The notes: generated by a model not told the origin, from the letters alone. Shown: positions 1 through 8,490, numbered from the stretch's first letter. The stretch: DNA of 64,000 bases from CAYJFD01 sp964369605 (GCA_964369605.1 CAYJFD010000002.1:1-64000); one strand, 5' to 3'. A program made the numbers and translations.

Positions 1-166
1 CGACAACCACAGCCGAAAGCTCCTGACGCAACACATCAAAATCAATCGCCATCTCAATCTCACCATTTTCACCCTTTCGCTCAGTCAAGCAATTAGGAAA
101 CAACGCCCCAATCGCCTCTATATTCTTATCAACCTTATTCAGGCTGTGCATTTTTAGTTTGTTCAT
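1..166 (-). CDS. Type III-like DNA methyltransferase (Mod), N-terminal fragment
   Basis: Only the first 55 codons are present; the gene continues past the left edge. The frame begins at ATG 166-164 (MNKLKMHSLNKVDKNIEAIG), with a second possible start at 151-149. The N-terminus, with its NIEAIGALFPNCLTE stretch, resembles the start of site-specific adenine methyltransferases of the type III restriction-modification (Mod) group, which modify the host recognition site. The catalytic DPPY and FxGxG motifs would lie outside the window, so activity cannot be judged. It overlaps the 3' end of the preceding gene by 32 bases, so the two are probably co-transcribed. Identification rests on recall of family N-termini and is moderately secure. 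Confidence 0.6.
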   Translation of the reverse strand, partial: MNKLKMHSLNKVDKNIEAIGALFPNCLTERKGENGEIEMAIDFDVLRQELSAVVV

Positions 167-803
167 TGTTATTTATTTCTATATTAAATCCTTCAATTAT
201 ATTTTTTAGCGAGCTTAATTGTGACTCTGATAAGGTTTTACCTCTCGCAATCTGTTCTCTTAGACTATAAACAAAATCACAATTAAATGATCGATTGTCT
301 TTTGCCCAACTTATTACCATCTCAATTGAAAACTTCGTGGAATTAGTCTCATATTTAGTTGCATTGATGAGTTTTTGATTAATTTCACGCTTTATATTTA
401 GCTGTTTGTCGCTTAAATTTCGTTTTAATCTAATGTTGCTATAAAATTTATAATCCCATTCTGTTATGAAATCATTATCATAAAGATATAATAACGTCCC
501 TTCAGACATACTGCTATCAATTGTTTTTTTAATCTTTTTTACTGACTGAATTATTTTATCTCCATTATCAATATCTAAAAACTTATTTACACAACAGTTA
601 CCGACTTCTGTTTCGTTGCTATTAATCCTATTCTTAATTACACAAATATTTTTAATTGGATAATGTCCACATAAACAAGTAGATGGCTCTTCACTCTCAT
701 ACACATACTTAAAGTCCCACTCTAATCTAGCAGATTCCCATACATCCGAAACGCTCAGTTGTATGATTTCTTTCGGTAATTTGTAATTATTCATAACTGC
801 CAT
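135..803 (-). CDS. Hypothetical protein with zinc-finger-like N-terminus, inside R-M operon
   Basis: A 222-residue protein of no recognised family. Around residues 43-76 it has a CLCGHYPI segment followed by VGNCCVNKFL, which gives four cysteines in a CxC...CC pattern and could hold a metal ion. The rest is lysine- and asparagine-rich and predicted helical, with no signal peptide or membrane segment. The start is ATG 803-801; a second in-frame ATG at 794 would cut the overlap with the upstream DUF4391 gene from 17 to 8 bases. Its base composition stands out: 28% G+C in the 60 bases from 361, against 45% in the 60 bases from 841 in the neighbouring gene (hand counts). This suggests a separately acquired gene lodged in the operon. 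Its function is unknown. Confidence 0.7.
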   Translation of the reverse strand: MAVMNNYKLPKEIIQLSVSDVWESARLEWDFKYVYESEEPSTCLCGHYPIKNICVIKNRINSNETEVGNCCVNKFLDIDNGDKIIQSVKKIKKTIDSSMSEGTLLYLYDNDFITEWDYKFYSNIRLKRNLSDKQLNIKREINQKLINATKYETNSTKFSIEMVISWAKDNRSFNCDFVYSLREQIARGKTLSESQLSSLKNIIEGFNIEINNNEQTKNAQPE

Positions 804-1389
804 TTTTCAAGTTTCTAATCTCCTGCACCAACTCATACTTGCGTTTTGGTTGTTTCTCGGCTCGTGCCTTGCGTTCGAGTGATTCTATTTGCTTTTGTAT
901 CTTGCGCCTTTGTTCGTTATGCTCGATTTGCTCGGTGAGTGTATTGCCCTGCTCAACCTTAAAAGAGCCGATTTGAGTTGTGATATTTTGCCATACCGTA
1001 TCGAGGTTAATGTCCGAAACATCCAAGCTCAACTGCTCCAGGCTCTGCCACTGTGAGGTGTGGAGTTTGCTATGGTATAGAGCAAGGCACGCCTCGCCAT
1101 CAAATTCAAGGACGAAGACCATTCTCTGCTCAATGAGTTTGGTGAGCATAATTATATTCTTCTCGTTGAACTCTCTCTTCTTGAGAGCTACGTGAACCAC
1201 AAAGATGCTGGCTACCTCACTACCTGCCGAGATGGATATTGTCGCCTCTGAAAGTTCTGCAATAATCTGCATACGGCTAATGTCAGCATCGAACACCGCT
1301 CTTTGAGCCGCATTCAACACAAACTTATCGTAGATTGCCTTTTTCGGCAATGCTATGTTGCGTAGCGTTTTATTTGGTAGGTTCAACAT
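787..1389 (-). CDS. DUF4391 domain-containing protein
   Basis: A 200-residue soluble protein resembling the DUF4391 family, which is often found beside SNF2 helicases and type III methyltransferases in bacterial defence loci. The first 130 residues form the globular part. The C-terminal third is charged and probably coiled coil (EQIEHNEQRRKIQKQIESLE, about residues 155-175). No catalytic motif is visible, and the biochemical role of the family is not known to me. It starts one base after the helicase stop codon, so translation is probably coupled. From its context it is probably an accessory subunit of the restriction complex; that role is inferred from neighbours only. Confidence 0.75.
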   Translation of the reverse strand: MLNLPNKTLRNIALPKKAIYDKFVLNAAQRAVFDADISRMQIIAELSEATISISAGSEVASIFVVHVALKKREFNEKNIIMLTKLIEQRMVFVLEFDGEACLALYHSKLHTSQWQSLEQLSLDVSDINLDTVWQNITTQIGSFKVEQGNTLTEQIEHNEQRRKIQKQIESLERKARAEKQPKRKYELVQEIRNLKNGSYE

Positions 1390-1390
1390 A

Positions 1391-4300
1391 TTATTTCACA
1401 ACTAAAAAACATATTAACTCAAAATCATCTAAGCCCTTTATCTCGTTAGTAAAGAAGCTAACTTGACTGCCACTCAGAAAACTATCCAACGTGCTTTTTG
1501 ATTTTACATCTATAATAGAGTTTATGGCATCGCCAAGCAACCTTGAGTAGTGCTTCATATTCTTTCCATCTCGTGTCTCCTTATTAAAATCACGACATAG
1601 CTCGCTGTTTGGCGTATCATTTCCACGACACAATAGCCTAAAACGGTTGAGTATCTCCTTTGATTCGAGGTGGTTAATAATAACCTCACCATCGTCAGAG
1701 ATATAGACCATATAGAAGGGGTGCAGCAAGTTTTGGTTATCTATATTTACGCTGTTGGCTCTGTTGCGCAGAACATAGATAACGCCTTGGGGTGCATCCT
1801 CCTCACTTTTTGCAACTGCGTGCAATCCAAAGGGTGTTTTGTCTAAATTGGGTTCTTTCTTGATATAGTCAAGTAAATCGAGCCTAAATTCGTTCAAGCC
1901 CAAATCCATAATAGACACCCCTGTGCTCATATCCTCAATATCAACAACTTCGTCTTTTAGTCGCTGGAGCTGTTGCTTGCGATACTCCATATCCATCTTC
2001 TCGCCATCGCTGAGTAGGTTATCATCACCCGTAGCGGTCATATCAACAATCTTCATTCGTGTCTCAACTCTTGATTTTAGATTGATATACTCGTCGAGTG
2101 ATATATCTGGCCAAAAGTTTACGAGTTGCACCTCCTTGTTTTTGCTGCCGATACGGTCGATACGCCCAAAACGCTGGATTATTCGCACTGGGTTCCAATG
2201 TATGTCGTAGTTAATTAGGTAGTCGCAATCTTGTAGGTTCTGTCCCTCCGAGATACAGTCCGTCGCTATGAGTACATCTATCTCGTCAGTGGAGTGTGGC
2301 AGTAACAAAGCTTTACTCTTTGAGATTGGAGAGAAACAGGTAAGCACCGTATTCAGGTCGGAACGTAGCTTCGGAATAGTGGTTCGCCCATCTACTGAGC
2401 CAGTTATCATTGCAGAATTTAGTCCATACTTCTCTTTGATAAAACCACTTACATTAGCGTATAGGTATTCTGCCGTATCTGCAAATGCCGTAAAGATGAT
2501 AACTTTTTTGTTGTCATCATTTATCGGGTGCTCAACTTTATCACAAAGAATAGTTAGTAACCTTTGAAGTTTGCAATCATAGGCAGGAGTTATATCTTGC
2601 ACCATTAATGATAGCAACTCTAATACTTCGCTATCTTTTGCTAACTGTCTACGCCACGACTGGTAGTCCATATCGGCAAGGTTGATTTTCACTTTTTTGC
2701 CAAATGTGAATAGATCATCGCCCAAATCCTCCTCGTCAAATTCGCTTACATTAGTCAAATCATTAAGTGAGATGATAGCACTATCGCTCACATCAAAAGC
2801 ATCAATAGTACTAATAGTGCTATTGATTAGTTCTCGTATTCTATCCAACGTAAGTCTAAATGAAAAGACCGAGCTTTCCATTCGCTTCATCAAGTTAATA
2901 GCGGTTAATCTGCGTATTCCCTTTTCTCTATTGGCTTGTGTAAAATTGATGTTTACTTTATTATCTTCGTATAAATCAGCGTATTTATCAATCTTTGACG
3001 GCAGGATATAATGCGTGGGTGTATATATACTCAAGTTAAGCAACATTAGCTGCTCAAATATCTGATTATAGTTTATTGCACTCTCCAAATTTGTTAGAGG
3101 AGGGTGTTCAGGTAGAGGCACTCTTCGTATAGGGAATGTGCCAATAGCTGTTGTGTCGTAATATTTCTCAACGTGCTTGCGAGAACGAGCAATAGTAACA
3201 CTATCAAGAACCTCAAAGAAATCAAAGTCTAACATCTTCTGAAGCCTGACTCCGGTACGTTCGTCTGGAACTAATTTACTCCACACATTGAATACCTTTT
3301 GAGCATTTTTGAAAATGTCTTCTATTGAGCGTGTCGTATTTAATTTCTCGTCTATCTTTTTACTATCGCCCTCGTAAGCTAACTGCAATTGGTTTTTAAG
3401 ATCATTAAATCTATTGTTTACGGGGGTTGCTGACAGCATCAGAACCTTTGTCGGCATACCTTTACGTATCACCTTATTCAGTAGCTTTAGGTAACGATTT
3501 TCTTTTTCATTATCCTCAGCAGATAATTTACCACCATTTCTGAAATTATGAGACTCGTCAATTACAACCAATCCATAGTTGCCCCAATTTAAGCGGTCTA
3601 AGTCAATTCCGTTTGAAGTACCCTTGTCGCGACTTAGATCCGAATGATAAAGCACTGTATAGGAGAGCCTATCCTCAGCGATAGGGTTATTCACATAGTT
3701 ATCTTTGTATGTATTCCAGTTATTGCTAAGTTTCTTAGGGCACAATACTAAAACATCCTTATTTCGTGACTCATAATATTTTATAACAGATAGTGCCGTG
3801 AATGTTTTACCAAGACCTACACTATCCGCAAGAATACAGCCGTTATATTTCTCTAATTTGTTGATAATAGACAGAACAGCATCTTGTTGAAAGTTAAAGA
3901 GCATATTCCATATCTTGCTATCCTTGAAGCCAGTCGCCTCATTTGGTAATACATCTTCTGAAATATCCTCAAGAAATTCATTGAAAATATTATATAAAGT
4001 CACATAGTATATAAACTCTGGTGTATTCTCTTTATAAACCTCAGTGATGCTGTCTATCAGTTGCTGAGTTACATCTTGCATTCTATCTTTATCGTTCCAT
4101 AGCTGATTAAATAGGCTAAGGTATTGATTTGCGTGAGGAGATGGTAATCTATTCACAAAATTGAAGATATTGTTGCCCCTATCACATCCTAAATCGGTGG
4201 TTGTAAATCCTGAAATAGGAGAATAGACATAATCGGTATTGTCTGATTGAGATATATGCATAAACCCAGACATACTCTCTTTTGTGATGTTTGACTTAAA

Positions 4301-4639
4301 ACAAACCTTCTTTTTTATCCACTCGGAGCACTCTTTGGCAATAGCCTTTTGTGATAATTCGTTACGAAGCTTAACTTCAAACTCAGATCCATAAAGATTT
4401 CGTTCTCTATTCAAGCGAGGAATATAGAATTCTCGTTTGCCTTTCTCTGCTTTCTCTGCCGTAAATGTTGGAGATGTGAAAATAAATCGCAACTCATCAA
4501 TGTTTTTAAGTTCGCTTTTTAGCTCCTCAAAAGCATATAGCGAAAAACTTGATGCAGCAATGGATAGACAATTTCCGCTTTTTATTGTTTGCCTTAAATC
4601 ATCTATAATAACATCATTTATGTTGTCGAATATTTTCAT
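1391..4639 (-). CDS. SNF2-type DEAD/DEAH helicase with PLD-like N-terminus
   Basis: A 1082-residue superfamily 2 ATPase. Visible motifs are Walker A SVGLGKT (about residues 271-277), a DESH box in VVIDESHNF (about 360), LMLSATPVNN (motif III) and QRFGRIDRIGS (motif VI, about 823). The first 150 residues (SIAASSFSLYAFEELKSEL...RFIFTSPTF) resemble the phospholipase-D-like fold seen at the start of many defence helicases. The expected HxKxxxxD motif is not intact: the nearest match, MHISQSDN, has no lysine, so nuclease activity from this part is doubtful. The C-terminal 200 residues are unassigned. It probably translocates on DNA or remodels protein-DNA complexes as part of the restriction system. 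It lies five bases after the XRE regulator and one base before DUF4391, in one operon. Confidence 0.85.
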   Translation of the reverse strand: MKIFDNINDVIIDDLRQTIKSGNCLSIAASSFSLYAFEELKSELKNIDELRFIFTSPTFTAEKAEKGKREFYIPRLNRERNLYGSEFEVKLRNELSQKAIAKECSEWIKKKVCFKSNITKESMSGFMHISQSDNTDYVYSPISGFTTTDLGCDRGNNIFNFVNRLPSPHANQYLSLFNQLWNDKDRMQDVTQQLIDSITEVYKENTPEFIYYVTLYNIFNEFLEDISEDVLPNEATGFKDSKIWNMLFNFQQDAVLSIINKLEKYNGCILADSVGLGKTFTALSVIKYYESRNKDVLVLCPKKLSNNWNTYKDNYVNNPIAEDRLSYTVLYHSDLSRDKGTSNGIDLDRLNWGNYGLVVIDESHNFRNGGKLSAEDNEKENRYLKLLNKVIRKGMPTKVLMLSATPVNNRFNDLKNQLQLAYEGDSKKIDEKLNTTRSIEDIFKNAQKVFNVWSKLVPDERTGVRLQKMLDFDFFEVLDSVTIARSRKHVEKYYDTTAIGTFPIRRVPLPEHPPLTNLESAINYNQIFEQLMLLNLSIYTPTHYILPSKIDKYADLYEDNKVNINFTQANREKGIRRLTAINLMKRMESSVFSFRLTLDRIRELINSTISTIDAFDVSDSAIISLNDLTNVSEFDEEDLGDDLFTFGKKVKINLADMDYQSWRRQLAKDSEVLELLSLMVQDITPAYDCKLQRLLTILCDKVEHPINDDNKKVIIFTAFADTAEYLYANVSGFIKEKYGLNSAMITGSVDGRTTIPKLRSDLNTVLTCFSPISKSKALLLPHSTDEIDVLIATDCISEGQNLQDCDYLINYDIHWNPVRIIQRFGRIDRIGSKNKEVQLVNFWPDISLDEYINLKSRVETRMKIVDMTATGDDNLLSDGEKMDMEYRKQQLQRLKDEVVDIEDMSTGVSIMDLGLNEFRLDLLDYIKKEPNLDKTPFGLHAVAKSEEDAPQGVIYVLRNRANSVNIDNQNLLHPFYMVYISDDGEVIINHLESKEILNRFRLLCRGNDTPNSELCRDFNKETRDGKNMKHYSRLLGDAINSIIDVKSKSTLDSFLSGSQVSFFTNEIKGLDDFELICFLVVK

Positions 4640-4644
4640 ATATC

Positions 4645-4836
4645 TTACCGCAGTAGAGTTTTAATATCCACTCCAAGCACTTTAGCCATTCTATCAAGCG
4701 TTTCAATAGATGGCTGAGTGTGATTGTTGCACCAGCGTGAAACTGTTGCTGGATCTCTGTCCAGCTGCTCTGCAAGCCACTTACTTGTTTTTCCTTGTTC
4801 TACTAAAACAACTTTTAATCTATTTATCCCGGTCAT
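4645..4836 (-). CDS. XRE-family helix-turn-helix regulator
   Basis: A 63-residue protein that is nearly all one HTH domain of the Cro/C1 type. SKWLAEQLDRDPATVSRWCN (about residues 18-37) is the helix-turn-helix and TQPSIETLDRMAKVLGVD completes the fold. Size and position, first in an operon with DNA modification genes, match controller proteins that set the timing of restriction-modification expression. An imperfect inverted repeat (TGATA-N10-TATCA, 4873-4892) lies between its predicted -33 and -7 elements and could be its operator. Autoregulation is inferred, not shown. It could instead be the antitoxin-like part of another module, but no toxin partner is adjacent. Confidence 0.88.
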   Translation of the reverse strand: MTGINRLKVVLVEQGKTSKWLAEQLDRDPATVSRWCNNHTQPSIETLDRMAKVLGVDIKTLLR

Positions 4837-4863
4837 AATTCTTTATTTTCATTGCAATTACTG

Positions 4864-4893
4864 CAAAGTTAATGATACTCTACTAAATATCAA
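4864..4893 (-). promoter_or_regulatory. Predicted promoter and operator of the XRE-helicase operon
   Basis: On the minus strand TTG (4893-4891), 19 bases and TAACTTTG (4871-4864) match the Bacteroidota -33/-7 pattern, 28 bases before the regulator start codon. Between the two elements lies TGATA-N10-TATCA (4873-4892), a candidate operator whose occupation would block the promoter. Confidence 0.5.
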
Positions 4894-4943
4894 GTACATA
4901 TTCAATACTTCGCAACTACATGCTTACATCTCTTCTGTATGCG

Positions 4944-5306
4944 TTACTCTTTGTATTTAATTGCAACTGCAGCAAACCCTGACGTCTCAGTTGAAACAAA
5001 TGCAACATTACCAGTAGTGTAAACTACCCCAGAAGATCCTACTCTTCCTGTGATAATAAGTGCATCTGCACCCATTTTACGAGCTTTTGCTTTTATGGTA
5101 TTTAATGTTGCCTCTTCAGTCCATTCACTATCATATTTAATTAAAGCGATTTCTATATACTCTTTTGAGGGTTTATTTGTGACAAATACTTCAATAAGTG
5201 CATCTTCTGCTTTAGCTGGATATGCACTACTCAACATTACAATTGATACGCAACTTTGTAGAGTCGTGATAACTAGTAGCACTAAAACATATATTATATT
5301 CTTCAT
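4944..5306 (-). CDS. Small lipoprotein of unknown function
   Basis: A 120-residue protein starting at ATG 5306-5304; a TTG two codons upstream is less likely. MKNIIYVLVLLVITTLQSC is a lipoprotein signal peptide with lipobox LQSC. The mature part has alternating hydrophobic strands (KEYIEIALIKYD, KARKMGADALIITGRVG) like small outer-membrane-linked lipoproteins in which a LKAKARKMGADAV-like segment recurs. The MGADALI motif is shared with DUF4156/RcsF-like folds as I recall them, but the assignment is weak. It lies upstream of the defence operon on the same strand, separated from it by the predicted promoter. No partner gene is evident. Confidence 0.7.
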   Translation of the reverse strand: MKNIIYVLVLLVITTLQSCVSIVMLSSAYPAKAEDALIEVFVTNKPSKEYIEIALIKYDSEWTEEATLNTIKAKARKMGADALIITGRVGSSGVVYTTGNVAFVSTETSGFAAVAIKYKE

Positions 5307-5326
5307 AGTCAAATAAATAAAGTCTG

Positions 5327-5446
5327 TTAATATTCCTGAATTCTGTTTTCTATTTCTTCTTTTGAATTAAAAGCAAGTATTAGTTTTACGATAAAAAGGT
5401 ATAATATAAAGAGTACTGTTTCTTTGCTTAACTTAAAACTTAACAT
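5327..5446 (-). CDS. Possible 39-residue single-span membrane peptide
   Basis: An open frame from ATG 5446 to TAA 5327, 20 bases upstream of the lipoprotein gene and on the same strand. The peptide has a basic start (MLSFKLSKE), one hydrophobic stretch of about 17 residues (TVLFILYLFIVKLILAF) and a charged tail (NSKEEIENRIQEY). That layout is typical of real small membrane proteins but can arise by chance in AT-rich DNA. No homologue is recognised and no convincing ribosome-binding signal is seen. Confidence 0.35.
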   Translation of the reverse strand: MLSFKLSKETVLFILYLFIVKLILAFNSKEEIENRIQEY

Positions 5447-5470
5447 TCTTGATAATTAATTATCTACTAC

Positions 5471-5615
5471 TTATAAGCTCAGGACTAACTCTGCTTCTAA
5501 ATAATGTTCTTTATAAGTCCTAAGCAAAGTATAATTTTCATCTGTATCTTCACCACCTAACTCTTTATAAATTTTATTTATATCTTACTCGCTTCTATAT
5601 ATGTTTCACCCACCT
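5471..5615 (-). pseudogene. Decayed C-terminal gene remnant
   Basis: Read on the minus strand, a stretch beginning VGETYIEASKI runs into a stop. After a one-base shift it continues as NKIYKELGGEDTDENYTLLR and on to LEAELVLSL before TAA at 5471. Both pieces have normal coding character and could be the tail of one protein split by a single frameshift. No start codon or upstream domain is visible, so if real this is a relic. Confidence 0.3.
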
Positions 5616-5643
5616 TTAGTTCTGATTATTTACATTAGATTTC

Positions 5644-6822
5644 TTATCCGGAGATAAGGTTGATTATTGTACATAAATCATTTATTATACTTTTGTATAA
5701 ATCGCTGTCTTTGTCGTATATGTATGTAAATTCTGTTGTGCCCCATGATTTATACTTCTGATATCCATAAAATAGCCATGTATTGGAACATAGATTATAT
5801 CCTTGTTCTTTTCCTTTTTCTCGTAATTCTTTTACTGAGGACTCATCAGCATTTATAGCTTCTTGTTGTCGAGGCACCACACCTTTGATGAGTCCAGTAT
5901 GATTAGAGCCTTGAAATTCAAATCCTATTTTATACAAATTACAATCTTCTGAAAAAAAACAGAAACCAGCGTATCGAGCGTAACTCTTTTCAACCTTATA
6001 AAAGCACAATTCCCATTTACCCTTCAATTGACGCTCTTTAGTTATTAATTCTAAGGTCTTAATAAATAGCGTCTTATATAAATAGTCCTGTGCATCATAA
6101 AGTGAAGTAGCTAACACTGAGCATCCTCTTAGATTCTCAGGTTTATTTGTTATAAGCTTTATAAGTTCTTGTGTATTCTCAGTATTCATAGTTTGATTTG
6201 TTATGTTTTGAACAAGTGTTCTATATTGTATCAGTGTCTCCCTTACTAGCGGAACTTTATATGATAACTCTGCACACCGTGTGAGCCACTCTAGAATTCG
6301 CACTCTGTATGAAATCGGCATATAATCTACTCTATCACTTGCCACTCCTGCTGAGTTTTCAGAGGCTTCATGTCCATCTAGAGTAAGATATATAATATTA
6401 TAATTGTTTTTATAGCGAGCTTTTGCAAACTCATCATAACGAATCAACTGTCTGTATTGATCTGTTGCATAAATTTTATTTTCAATTATTATAGCCTTAT
6501 TCTCCTCTTCAATTAGAATATCAATTCTCCCACCATCGAATGAATGCTCAACCATAACGCAGCACTTCTCTGTATTAATCCCTAAATCAGTTATCCCAAT
6601 ACTATCTATAAAGCATTTTAGAAATATATCGCCCATGCCGTGACTAGCTTTGGGGTTTAAGAACTGTGCTAAAACAGCCGAATGTTTCATCTCGTCTGAC
6701 CAGATACCCAGAACCTCAAATATACTAAAGTGCTCTCCTCGTTTACGTTGTTCATCAAGTTTTTTCTGATTTGCATTTACTATATATGAGACTTCCTTTA
6801 GCAGTTGTTTTATATTTTCCAT
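5644..6822 (-). CDS. PD-(D/E)XK nuclease superfamily protein
   Basis: A 392-residue protein resembling the PDDEXK_4 family of standalone nuclease-like proteins. The core is residues 85-145: GGRIDILIEEE supplies the acidic residue (D about 98) and KAIIIENKIYATDQ the E-x-K pair (about 112-114), followed by QLIRYDEFAKARY and the strand YNIIYLTLDG. All core acidic and lysine residues are present, so it may be active. The C-terminal 200 residues are unassigned. It has no partner gene: the neighbours are a decayed ORF and an unrelated lipoprotein. Proteins of this family often occur singly in defence islands, so a role in DNA defence is possible but unproven. Confidence 0.8.
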   Translation of the reverse strand: MENIKQLLKEVSYIVNANQKKLDEQRKRGEHFSIFEVLGIWSDEMKHSAVLAQFLNPKASHGMGDIFLKCFIDSIGITDLGINTEKCCVMVEHSFDGGRIDILIEEENKAIIIENKIYATDQYRQLIRYDEFAKARYKNNYNIIYLTLDGHEASENSAGVASDRVDYMPISYRVRILEWLTRCAELSYKVPLVRETLIQYRTLVQNITNQTMNTENTQELIKLITNKPENLRGCSVLATSLYDAQDYLYKTLFIKTLELITKERQLKGKWELCFYKVEKSYARYAGFCFFSEDCNLYKIGFEFQGSNHTGLIKGVVPRQQEAINADESSVKELREKGKEQGYNLCSNTWLFYGYQKYKSWGTTEFTYIYDKDSDLYKSIINDLCTIINLISG

Positions 6823-6921
6823 TAATTTAAAGTATATTATAAGTTTTCAATGAATAGGTTTTAGTTCTACCAATGGTCAAGCCAATATTATTACGAGTAC
6901 ATTTATATTTTCATAAAAGCA

Positions 6922-8442
6922 TTACAAAAACACCACCCCCAGTTCAGGGTCTGGCATTTGGGGGTCGAGGGGGTAGATTGGGCGTTGGATGCGTTTGTAT
7001 GGGAGTTTTTCGAGTTCTTGGTCTACTCCGCCGCGGGTGTGGGCCATCATCCAGTCAGCGCGCATGGCGTAGAGTTCTTCGGTTAGGTAGCCTAGTTTGA
7101 CTACTATGATGTCTGCCTGTCTTGGTTCTAGGTCTAGTCTATCGAAGTCTTTTTCGTAGTGAAATGGTTGGCGGGATTCTGTTACTATGACTTGCATAGA
7201 GCCTACACGGATGACTACCTGATCGTTGTCGCCGTTTTCTAGTATCTTTTCTACTTTGCCTGTGAGGAGGATGGGTGGGCAGTAGCGGTTGTCGACCATT
7301 GCTCCAACCATTGCGCTAGCTATACCGCCCTCTCCTACTTTCTTTGCTTCTGCTACCATAGCTGGGCCTGGGATGGAGGCATAGATTAATCTCTTTCCTT
7401 TTTTGGACTGAAATTCTGGGCGTTTAAGGAGTTTATCTAGTGTCCAGGTCACATCACCTGCACCGCCTGCTGTTGGGTTGTCTCCCATATCGCTAATAAA
7501 GTAGGGGCGTTTGTCGCTTTTTATGGCTTCTTCTAGAACTTCTTCGAGGGTGGCTGTTGGGGCTACGAATTCAAACTGCTCACGAACTGACCAGAATTTT
7601 TCAGCTAATAGGCGCGCTGAGTTGGCTACCTGCTCCTTGTCATCTCCTACGACCATTACTACGCCGTGGTTTCTAGGTTCGTCTGCCCAAGGATAAGACA
7701 TCCATATTGCGGCATCGACGATGCCAGCTTTAACTTCTTCTGGTTCTATAGCAGCATATAGTGAGGCTCCTGGTTCTACTCTTGTTGATGTTTTTTCTCC
7801 TGGTAGGAGGATTGGAACCTTTACCCAGGCCTTGTATTTTGGTTTGCCTAGTCCGTTTTCGAACCTTTCTAGTAGGTTAACAAGCGCTCGTTCACGTGAG
7901 ATATATCTGTCAGTGTGTGGGGACATTCTATATGCAGTGATTAGGTCTACGCTTTTTGCTAGTTTCTCAGAGACACAGCCGTGGGGATCCATCGATGCTG
8001 AGATAATTACATCTTCACCTACTAATTCTCTGATCTTTGCTACATAGTCGGCCTCTGGATCATCCAGACCCTCAACACTCATAGCTCCGTGTATATCTAA
8101 AAATAAGCCATCATAGGGCATATTCTTTTTTAATTCACGAATAGAGCGGTTAACTAGGGTGTCATAAGTTTCCCTTGTGACGATTCCACCTGGGGTCGCC
8201 CAAGCTAAGTATGCAGGAAACCACTGTGCCCTTGCCTTTAGTTCTTCATTATCTTGAAAGAAGGGGTAAGATTTCAGGATCTCTTCACCTACCCTAGGTC
8301 TAAACATATCTATCGTTGTTCGTGCCGGTGAAAAGGTGCTACATTCGATCCCTACTCCAACTATGGCAACTCTTGGTTTTTTCTCTGTACAGGAATTTAA
8401 AACAAGCACTAAAAGAAGTGCAAATCTTATAAAATTTCTCAT
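6922..8442 (-). CDS. M81 family (MlrC-like) metallopeptidase, lipoprotein
   Basis: A 506-residue protein with a lipoprotein signal (MRNFIRFALLLVLVLNSC) and then the M81 fold first known from microcystinase MlrC. Conserved metal-site segments are DIHGAM (about residue 117), MDPHGC (about 152) and RMSPHTD (about 176). PYFISDMGDNPTAGGAGD (about 315-330) is typical of the family. The substrate is not predictable: family members hydrolyse cyclic peptides or act in unknown amidase reactions. Lipid anchoring would place it at the envelope. It is divergent from the hexosamine kinase gene, with 108 bases between them, so shared regulation is possible but unproven. Confidence 0.85.
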   Translation of the reverse strand: MRNFIRFALLLVLVLNSCTEKKPRVAIVGVGIECSTFSPARTTIDMFRPRVGEEILKSYPFFQDNEELKARAQWFPAYLAWATPGGIVTRETYDTLVNRSIRELKKNMPYDGLFLDIHGAMSVEGLDDPEADYVAKIRELVGEDVIISASMDPHGCVSEKLAKSVDLITAYRMSPHTDRYISRERALVNLLERFENGLGKPKYKAWVKVPILLPGEKTSTRVEPGASLYAAIEPEEVKAGIVDAAIWMSYPWADEPRNHGVVMVVGDDKEQVANSARLLAEKFWSVREQFEFVAPTATLEEVLEEAIKSDKRPYFISDMGDNPTAGGAGDVTWTLDKLLKRPEFQSKKGKRLIYASIPGPAMVAEAKKVGEGGIASAMVGAMVDNRYCPPILLTGKVEKILENGDNDQVVIRVGSMQVIVTESRQPFHYEKDFDRLDLEPRQADIIVVKLGYLTEELYAMRADWMMAHTRGGVDQELEKLPYKRIQRPIYPLDPQMPDPELGVVFL

Positions 8443-8482
8443 ATCGTAATATTTTTTATAAATTTAAGTATTTACTTATCAC

Positions 8483-8490
8483 AAAGATAA
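8483..8490 (-). promoter_or_regulatory. Possible -7 promoter element for the M81 gene
   Basis: TATCTTTG on the minus strand (8490-8483) matches the TAnnTTTG -7 consensus, 40 bases before the start codon. No good TTG/TTTG is seen at the expected -33 distance, so support is partial. Confidence 0.35.

Noticed and set aside
1923..3011. Three plus-strand frames antisense to the helicase
   Set aside because: They are serine-rich shadows of a long gene with complete helicase motifs on the other strand.
4645..4836. XRE protein as an antitoxin
   Set aside because: No small toxin gene is adjacent; position and operator-like site fit an operon regulator better.
6873..7100. 75-codon plus-strand frame with basic composition
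   Set aside because: It is antisense to the conserved C-terminus of the M81 gene and has no protein-like features.
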